From assembly GCA_046758845.1 (NCBI GenBank), contig JBHIBA010000120.1:1-12577 (forward strand): 12,577 nt of DNA, read 5' to 3'. The notes under the pieces were generated by a model. That model ran no database searches, had not been told where the DNA came from, and worked only from the letters and a program-made list of their open reading frames with translations. A program made the position numbers and the translations under genes. Positions 7,278 to 12,577 of the stretch are shown here, piece by piece; position 1 is the first letter of the stretch; every line of letters starts with the position of its first letter. The DNA comes from JBHIBA01 sp046758845. GTDB lineage: Bacteria > UBA8248 > JACPRG01 > G963555815.

Positions 7278-8320
7278 GTCCGCGGCGAATTGCGTGGGGC
7301 GTCTTCTGGACGGCGATCTTGCTGGCCGTGCCCTGGGTTGCGCCCGACGAGTATTTCCTTCACCTCATCATCCTCGCCGGCTTTTTCGTAATGCTGGCTT
7401 CGGGCCTGAACCTCCTGGTGGGCTACATGGGCCAGCTGTCACTGGGCCATGGGGCCTTCTGGGGGCTGGGGGCGTACTGCTCGGCCCTCCTGGCGCTGAA
7501 AAAGGGCTGGTCCTTCTGGCTCGCCCTTCCCGCCGGCGGCTTGCTTTCCGTGGTCTTCGCCTTCCTGTTGGGCCGCCTCATCTTGAAGGTGAGGGGTCAC
7601 CGCTTCGTCATCATCACCCTGGCTTTTCTCTTCATTATCCAACTCGTCCACTACAACTGGGTCTCCCTGACCGACGGGCAGAACGGCCTCCCGGGCGTCC
7701 CCTCGCCCAAGCTGGTGATCCCGGGGGTGGGGACCATCGACTTCTTCTTCAAGACGAACTTCTACTATCTGCTCCTGGTCTTCTGCGCCATCACCGTCTT
7801 CGTGTGCTATCGCGTCGCGAACTCCCGCATCGGGCGGGCTCTGACAGCCATCCGGGAGAACGAACCCCTGGCCGAATCGGTGGGCGTGAGCGCCTTCCAC
7901 TACTCGATGATCGCCTTCGTTTTGGGCGCCTTCTTCGCCGGGCTGGCCGGAAGCCTTTATGCCCATTACTTTAGCTACGTCAGCCCCGACATTTTTGACT
8001 TCATCCACATCGTTGAGATGCTGACGATGGTCCTCCTGGGCGGCCGGGCAACGATCCTGGGACCCGTCGTAGGGGCGCTCATCTTTACCGGCCTGCCCGA
8101 GGCCCTCCGCTTCGTGCCCAATCCTTTCTGGGGCCAGTCGTGGGCCCCGGCCCACCTGGTGACGAGCAAGGCCCTGCCGGCCGAGCTTCAGCTCATGGTG
8201 TTTGGATTGATCCTTGTTCTGGGGATTCTCTATATGCCCGAGGGGATCGTCCCCTGGGTCCGGAAGCGCATCGGCCGCCGCCCGGCGGGCCTGGCCCTGG
8301 AAGAGGCGCGTGTGGGATGA
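7274..8320 (+). CDS. livM: branched-chain-amino-acid-type ABC transporter permease, LivM family
   Basis: This 348-residue second permease has the family block ASGLNLLVGYMGQLSLGHGAFWGLGAY near residues 37-63. The ATPase-contact loop RIGRALTAIRENEPLAESVGV lies near 187-207. The later membrane segments include FAGLAGSLYAHYFSYVSPD and EMLTMVLLGGRATILGPVVGA. The C-terminus LYMPEGIVPW is also typical. About nine to ten membrane spans are visible. With the LivH-type protein it makes the transmembrane pore. Its ATG overlaps the livH stop by 4 bp, and its own TGA overlaps the livG ATG by 4 bp, so the three are a tightly coupled translational unit. Confidence 0.93.
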   Translation: MSPRRIAWGVFWTAILLAVPWVAPDEYFLHLIILAGFFVMLASGLNLLVGYMGQLSLGHGAFWGLGAYCSALLALKKGWSFWLALPAGGLLSVVFAFLLGRLILKVRGHRFVIITLAFLFIIQLVHYNWVSLTDGQNGLPGVPSPKLVIPGVGTIDFFFKTNFYYLLLVFCAITVFVCYRVANSRIGRALTAIRENEPLAESVGVSAFHYSMIAFVLGAFFAGLAGSLYAHYFSYVSPDIFDFIHIVEMLTMVLLGGRATILGPVVGALIFTGLPEALRFVPNPFWGQSWAPAHLVTSKALPAELQLMVFGLILVLGILYMPEGIVPWVRKRIGRRPAGLALEEARVG

Positions 8321-9117
8321 ACCAGGACCGCCTCCTTCTTGAGGTGAAGGGTCTCACTATGCAGTTCGGCGGACTCGTGGCGGTCAGTGACGTCACCTTC
8401 CGCCAGAACGAGGGGGAGATCCTCAGCATCATCGGTCCCAACGGCGCGGGCAAGACCACCATCTTCAACATCATGACCGGCTTCTATCAGCCCACCGAGG
8501 GGGAGGTCCTCTACCGGGGCGAATCCCTTCTCGGCAGGCCCACGCACGCCATTTCCGACCTGGGAATCATCCGGACGTTTCAAAAGACGATGGTTTTCCC
8601 CAGCGTCAGCGTCCGCCAGGGTGTCCTGATGGGCTTGCACCACAGTTCTTCCGTCAGCTGGTGGGACATCCTGTGGAACACGAAATCGAAGAAGGAAGAA
8701 GACGGGGCGCTCCAGGAAGAGGCGGACCAGATCTTAGAATTCACCGGACTTGCGGACAAGGCCCACGTGGAGGCCCGAAGCCTCCCTTATGGTGACCAGC
8801 GGCTTTTGGAGATCGCCGTGGGTTTGGCCCCCAGGCCTCGCCTGCTGCTTCTCGACGAGCCGGCCTCGGGGATGAACGCGGAGGAATCGTCCCGGGCGAT
8901 GGACCTCATCCGCCGAATTCGGGATCGGGGGATCACCATCCTGCTGGTCGAACACAACATGAACGTGGTGATGGACATCTCCGAGCGAATCATTGTTCTC
9001 GACCACGGAGAGAAGATCGCCGAGGGGACCCCGGCCGAGATCCAGAACGACACCGAGGTGATCAAGGCCTACCTCGGGGAAGGCTATCAGCGTGCTCGAG
9101 CTCAAAGAAGTCCATAG
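8317..9117 (+). CDS. livG: branched-chain-amino-acid-type ABC transporter ATP-binding protein, LivG family
   Basis: This 266-residue cytoplasmic ATPase powers the transporter. The parts are complete: Walker A GPNGAGKTT (40-48), Q-loop in RTFQKT (86-91), ABC signature SLPYGDQ (155-161), Walker B LLLLDE (176-181) and the switch histidine in VEHN (211-214). The C-terminal LivG extension is present (GEKIAEGTPAEI...VIKAYLGEGY). The start is ATG 8317 in an ATGA overlap with livM. The open frame extends back to 8140, but that 59-residue addition lies inside livM, is Pro/Gly/Arg-rich and is not family sequence. The 3' end overlaps livF by 26 bases. Confidence 0.93.
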   Translation: MNQDRLLLEVKGLTMQFGGLVAVSDVTFRQNEGEILSIIGPNGAGKTTIFNIMTGFYQPTEGEVLYRGESLLGRPTHAISDLGIIRTFQKTMVFPSVSVRQGVLMGLHHSSSVSWWDILWNTKSKKEEDGALQEEADQILEFTGLADKAHVEARSLPYGDQRLLEIAVGLAPRPRLLLLDEPASGMNAEESSRAMDLIRRIRDRGITILLVEHNMNVVMDISERIIVLDHGEKIAEGTPAEIQNDTEVIKAYLGEGYQRARAQRSP

Positions 9118-9796
9118 CTATTACGGCAACATCCACGCCATCAAGGGGATCAGCCTCACCGTTCCCGACGCCTCGCTGGTGGGGATCATCGGCGCCAACG
9201 GCGCGGGCAAGACGACGACGCTGCGCACCATCTCGGGCATCATGAAACCCCGGCGCGGCGAGGTCCTCCTGGACGGAAAGGCCATCCAAATCCTCAGCTC
9301 CAGCGAGATCGTTCGGCTCGGGATCGCCCAATGCCCCGAGGAAAGAAAGATCTGGCCCCACATGACCGTTTTGGAGCACCTGGAGCTTGGGGCCTACCTG
9401 CGCGGTGACCAGGATGAAATTCGAGGTGATTTACAGCGGGTCTACCAGTATTTCCCCTGGACCGAAGAACGGAAACACCAGAAGGCGGGGACGCTCTCGG
9501 GCGGCGAACAGCAGATGCTGGCCATCGCCAGGGCTCTGATGTCGCGGCCCCAGATCCTGATGTTCGACGAGCCATCGCTGGGGCTTGCGCCCATCATCGT
9601 CGAGCAGATCGCCAAAATCATCAAAGAGATCCACCAGGCCGGGACGACGGTGCTGCTCGTGGAGCAGAACGCCTTCCTGGCCCTGACTCTCTCTGAAACG
9701 TGCTACGTCCTGGAGACGGGCGAGGTCTCGCTTTCCGGGCCCTCCAACGAGCTTCTTCAAAACGAGCACGTCAAGCGCGCCTACCTCGGCGGCTGA
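9092..9796 (+). CDS. livF: branched-chain-amino-acid-type ABC transporter ATP-binding protein, LivF family
   Basis: This 234-residue ATPase is the partner of LivG. It shows Walker A GANGAGKTT (34-42), Q-loop region IAQCPEERKIWPHMTV, signature LSGGEQ (135-140), Walker B ILMFDE (155-160) and VEQN in place of the usual switch histidine, which is normal for LivF. The length is standard. The start is GTG, with GGGGAAGG (9076-9083) eight bases upstream; it lies 26 bases inside livG. The next in-frame ATG is well inside the nucleotide-binding domain, so GTG is the only sensible start. It is the last gene of the transporter operon. Confidence 0.92.
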   Translation: MLELKEVHSYYGNIHAIKGISLTVPDASLVGIIGANGAGKTTTLRTISGIMKPRRGEVLLDGKAIQILSSSEIVRLGIAQCPEERKIWPHMTVLEHLELGAYLRGDQDEIRGDLQRVYQYFPWTEERKHQKAGTLSGGEQQMLAIARALMSRPQILMFDEPSLGLAPIIVEQIAKIIKEIHQAGTTVLLVEQNAFLALTLSETCYVLETGEVSLSGPSNELLQNEHVKRAYLGG

Positions 9797-9991
9797 CAGT
9801 TCCCCCTGAAGATTAATTGGGGGGACGAAGCCCGAACACGGGTTCTTGCTGGAGAGTTCCGGAATTTTCAGGGAATTCCGCCTCCCTCCGCCGGAAGGTT
9901 ACGATTTTCCTCTCAAAGGCTGGTTTTGCTGAAGGGGATGTGCGTCTAGCTCGGCGTAGGCCGGGAAGCTCCACGTAGACGACCGCACCGA
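9797..9991. other. convergent intergenic region with several inverted repeats
   Basis: This gap separates the plus-strand transporter operon from the minus-strand oxidoreductases. It holds four small palindromic structures. These are GTTCCCCC/GGGGGGAC (9799-9826, 8 bp with one G-T pair), CCCG-AACA-CGGG (about 9831-9842, followed by TTCTT), CGGAATT/AATTCCG (9860-9880, 7 bp), and CGTCTA/TAGACG (9943-9981). The last lies next to the stop of the minus-strand gene. None has a good T-run, so terminators for the two convergent units are plausible by position but weak by sequence. No gene is seen. Confidence 0.4.
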
Positions 9992-10744
9992 TCAGTGGGT
10001 CAGGTAGCCGCCATCGGCAACCAGGTTGTGACCCGTGACGTAGCTGGAGGCATCACTGGCGAGAAATAGGCAAATCTCGGCTATCTCCTCAGGCCGGCCC
10101 AGGCGATGGAGGGGGACATCCGCCAGCAGCTTATCCAACATTTCGGGGTTCTGATCCAGGGCTTTCCTTAATCCTGCGGTGTCCGTCGGGCCTGGGGCGA
10201 CGGAGTTGACGCGGATGTTTTTTTCGGCCAACTCCATGGCCAGCGCGCGGGTCATATTGACGACGGCCCCCTTGGACGTGCAGTAGGGCGAATAGTCAGG
10301 GATGGCCGCAAAGCCGAGTTGAGAGGAAATGTGGATGACGCTGCCGCCGCCCGCCCGAAGCATGTGGGGGATGACTTTCTGCGTGAGGAAATAGTAACCG
10401 GTCACGTTGACCTCGAGAACCCGACGGAACTCCTCAGGCTCCACATCCAGAAACGGGCGTCTCACTCGATGGACGGCACAGTTCACGAGGACGTGGATCC
10501 CATCGAACGTCTTGACGGTACCTGCCACGAAACCGTCCATGGCGGCCAGGTCCGACGCGTCCCCGCCGATCGCCAAAACCTTTGCCCCCTGTTTGCCACA
10601 CTCCGTCTCTACCCTGGTCAACCCCGACGTGTTTATATCCACCAGTGTCAGCTTGGCCCCCTCTTTGGCGAAGCGAACGGCCGTGGCCGCGCCGATACCC
10701 GACGCAGCTCCCGTGATGATGGCGGTTTTCCCTTGGAGGACCAA
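9992..10744 (-). CDS. SDR family NAD(P)-dependent oxidoreductase
   Basis: This 250-residue classical short-chain dehydrogenase would oxidise or reduce an alcohol/ketone in the cytoplasm. It shows the cofactor loop TGAASGIG (11-18) and an acidic D36 at the end of strand 2 (LVDIN), suggesting NAD(H) preference. N113 lies in EVNVTG, the catalytic serine in HISS (S141), and YCTSK gives Y154 and K158. The late block is NSVAPGPTDT. One oddity is NCAV (88-91) where the family nearly always has NNAG. The start is TTG at 10744-10742, supported by AAAGGA seven bases upstream (10752-10757 on the plus strand); no ATG lies nearby in frame and the N-terminus fits the family. The FAD oxidoreductase gene is upstream on the same strand, with a 141-bp gap after the frameshift-corrected stop. 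Substrate unknown. Confidence 0.93.
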   Translation of the reverse strand: MVLQGKTAIITGAASGIGAATAVRFAKEGAKLTLVDINTSGLTRVETECGKQGAKVLAIGGDASDLAAMDGFVAGTVKTFDGIHVLVNCAVHRVRRPFLDVEPEEFRRVLEVNVTGYYFLTQKVIPHMLRAGGGSVIHISSQLGFAAIPDYSPYCTSKGAVVNMTRALAMELAEKNIRVNSVAPGPTDTAGLRKALDQNPEMLDKLLADVPLHRLGRPEEIAEICLFLASDASSYVTGHNLVADGGYLTH

Positions 10745-10751
10745 TGGGAGT

Positions 10752-10757
10752 TCCTTT
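10752..10757 (-). promoter_or_regulatory. ribosome binding site deciding the TTG start of the SDR gene
   Basis: On the minus strand AAAGGA is followed by seven bases and then TTG (10744-10742). No ATG or GTG occurs nearby in frame upstream, and the glycine-rich loop begins eleven residues later, as expected for the family. This supports the rare TTG start. Confidence 0.65.
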
Positions 10758-10885
10758 ATTCGATACGGCGGCGCTGCGCAATTAAGGCCTTGCCCGCAAG
10801 TTTCCTGATGCCGCAGGGCCGAGAACCGGAAGGTCTGCAGTAGCCGCCTTTCGTAACCCTTCCCGCTCCGGCCTGGATCCCCTGG

Positions 10886-12512
10886 TCAACCCTTTGCCTT
10901 GCCTCTGGTCGCCTTCTTTCTCAAAGGCCATTGTGGCGCAGGGACCTTCTTCCACCACGGGCGGATCTTGAGGTCCTCCGCGATGACATTGGCTGCCCCA
11001 TAACCCGGCGCCCCGCTGAGGCCCCCCCCCCGGACCCGTGGTCGCCCCGCAGAGGTAGAGACCTTTAACCGGCGTGCGATAACCCGAGAGTTCGGGATGG
11101 GGGCGGTTGATTCCGCTCTGGTCCGGATCATATGCGCCGGATTGCACGGCTCCGCGCACCATGTTTATATTTCTGCGAGAGATGTCGAGGGGAGTGAAAG
11201 TATACTCACCGAGAATGTTGTCTTCCGTCAGGTTCGGCGCATAGCCGCGCCATGCTTCAACCAGACGTTGAGTCGCCTCCTCCCGGAAGCCGTCCCAGTT
11301 GGCGGGGTCTCCTTTCAGCTCAAATCGCGCGTAGGGCCACCAGAAGGCGACGTGCTTGCCCGCTGGGGCGTAGGTCGGATCGACGAGGGAGTTACAGGCG
11401 CCATTGCCCATGGGGCGCGTGGGAAACTCTCCCCGGTCAAGCTCGGCCATGTTCTCATCAAATTCCGCTGTGGTCTCGGGGCCCATGAAGACGTTGAAAG
11501 CGCGGCTGACGTCCGGGTCGAAGGACGAGGAGGCATAGCGCGGTGGCTCGTTCAGGGCGAGGTGAATGGTGCAAAGTGTGTGCTCCCCCCATCTCCACGC
11601 CCGCAGCTTCTTGACAATATTCTCCGAGAAGGCCTCTTCTCCCGCCAGGTCCAGGGTTTGGGGCGCATCGATGGCGCTCACAATGCATCGGCGGGCCTCC
11701 CACCGGGCGCCGTCGTCCAGGACGACCTCGCGCGCCCCGCCCGATTTGAGGACGATGTCTTTCACGGTCTTGCCCCGCACGATGGTTCCGCCGCCCTCCT
11801 CTACGATGCGGGCCAGCGACCGCGGGAGTTCGAGAGAGCCGCCCATGGCGAGGGCCGTGCGGTGCAGGCCCGAGAAAATGGCGGGGAAGAATCCTCCGGC
11901 TCCCGGCGTGTCGAAGTCGACCGTGCGCGCATGGATGATGAGCCTGAACCAGTTGCGGACCTTTTCGTGTTCGAACGTGCGTTCAATAGCCTCGTTGATT
12001 GAGAGTTTTCCGTAAGAAATCAGATCATCCGCCTCCGGACCTTTCAAGCGGTTCAAAATCTCATCAGAAGGGAGTTGGGGAGAGAAAGCAAGGGAGAGGA
12101 TCAAGGGCCGCATCTGGACCGAGTATCTGTCATAAAGCGCGCGGAAGGTTTCGGCGTCCTGCTTAGAGATCTTGGCGATGGAAGCGGCGGTTTTCTTCGG
12201 GTCCTGATGAAAGGTCGCGCAGGTCCCGTCCATAAATGTCATGGCCAGCATGACCGTGGGCAGGATATAGGAAAAGCCGTACCGGTAAAGCTCGAGATCC
12301 CGGAACCAGGGGGAATCCACGGTGCCGAAGTGAAAGTTCGCGTGGAGGTTGTGCCGAAACCCTGGAAGCGTGACTTCATCGGTGGTCGAGCCGCCGCCGA
12401 TCTCGGGGTTGCGTTCGATCACGGCCATCTTGAGGCCGGCTCTTGCAAGATAGGCGGCGCAAATCAGGCCGTTGTGGCCGGCGCCGATGACGATGCCATC
12501 TGCGGTCTCCAT
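10886..12512 (-). CDS. PYROXD2/phytoene-desaturase-like FAD-dependent oxidoreductase, with a frameshift near the 3' end
   Basis: The N-terminus has the dinucleotide-binding motif VIGAGHNGLICAAYLARAG (residues 8-26), E33 for ribose contact and a second glycine patch GGGST. This is the pattern of the phytoene desaturase/PYROXD2 group of flavoproteins, which desaturate or oxidise varied substrates; the substrate is unknown. The last FAD motif, GLYLCGATTGPGGG, runs to residue 497. There a run of ten Cs on the plus strand (11022-11031) puts the reading frame out. The uninterrupted frame runs on for 79 unrelated residues to 10782. Removing one base restores LSGAPGYGAANVIAED and a natural C-terminus with stop at 10886-10888, giving 541 residues, the expected size. 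ATG is supported by AAAGG (12522-12526) nine bases upstream. Either a homopolymer sequencing error or a true recent mutation. Confidence 0.87.
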
Positions 12513-12577
12513 ATTTCTCTGCCTTTCGCAGGCTTGGGGGCAAACTCCTATCGCGACGAAGAGCGAACGAATTCTGG

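Noticed and set aside
8140..8316. N-terminal extension of the LivG frame by 59 residues
   Set aside because: It lies inside livM, is low-complexity Pro/Gly/Arg sequence, and the ATG at 8317 sits in an ATGA overlap exactly where the family starts.
8771..8800. LivG signature SLPYGDQ as a degenerate ABC signature
   Set aside because: LPYGDQ-type signatures are common in the LivG family; all other ATPase motifs are intact.
1..12577. Defence, mobile or other undescribed system
   Set aside because: No transposase, integrase, direct repeat array, nuclease, toxin-antitoxin pair or unknown multi-gene cassette is visible; every large gene belongs to a known metabolic or transport family.

Overview
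This 12.6 kb GC-rich bacterial window looks like part of a catabolic/transport locus from a Gram-negative organism. The evidence is a classical signal peptide on a periplasmic-type binding protein, AGGAGG-type ribosome binding sites, ATGA stop/start overlaps and sigma70-like promoter elements. Ordinary HAAT (branched-chain-type) ABC transporter genes beside hydantoinase/oxoprolinase subunits and a luciferase-like oxidoreductase would fit Proteobacteria, Desulfobacterota, Rokubacteria, NC10 or similar soil and subsurface lineages. The sequence alone does not let me name the taxon.

Layout. Positions 149-4898 (+) hold a tight three-gene unit: a luciferase-like flavin/F420 oxidoreductase, then the B and A subunits of an ATP-dependent hydantoinase/oxoprolinase-type enzyme, the last two overlapping by 4 bp. 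A 252-bp gap follows with a good sigma70-like promoter (TTGACA, 17 bp, TACAGT) and a leader of about 180 nt. Positions 5151-9796 (+) hold a complete five-gene transporter: binding protein, two permeases and two ATPases. The binding-protein gene is separated from the rest by a 20-bp perfect stem-loop with a U-rich tail. The last four genes are tightly packed or overlapping. Positions 9797-9991 are a convergent intergenic region with several small inverted repeats. Positions 9992-12512 (-) hold two oxidoreductase genes: a PYROXD2/phytoene-desaturase-like FAD enzyme, read first, and a short-chain dehydrogenase with a TTG start. The FAD gene is broken near its 3' end by one extra G in a run of ten.

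How they may work together (inference). The transporter would import a small amino-acid-like compound. The binding protein keeps the disulfide and probably the head-group contacts of the LivJ/LivK family. The HyuAB-type enzyme would hydrolyse, with ATP, a cyclic amide (lactam, hydantoin, 5-oxoproline) or carboxylate a related substrate, and the luciferase-like enzyme would oxidise a substrate or product. The true substrate cannot be read from the sequence. The two minus-strand oxidoreductases may be a separate unit.

I found no mobile element, CRISPR array, tRNA or rRNA, and no clear sign of a wholly new type of system. The most noteworthy points are the frameshift, the stem-loop inside the transporter operon, and the enzyme/transporter combination.
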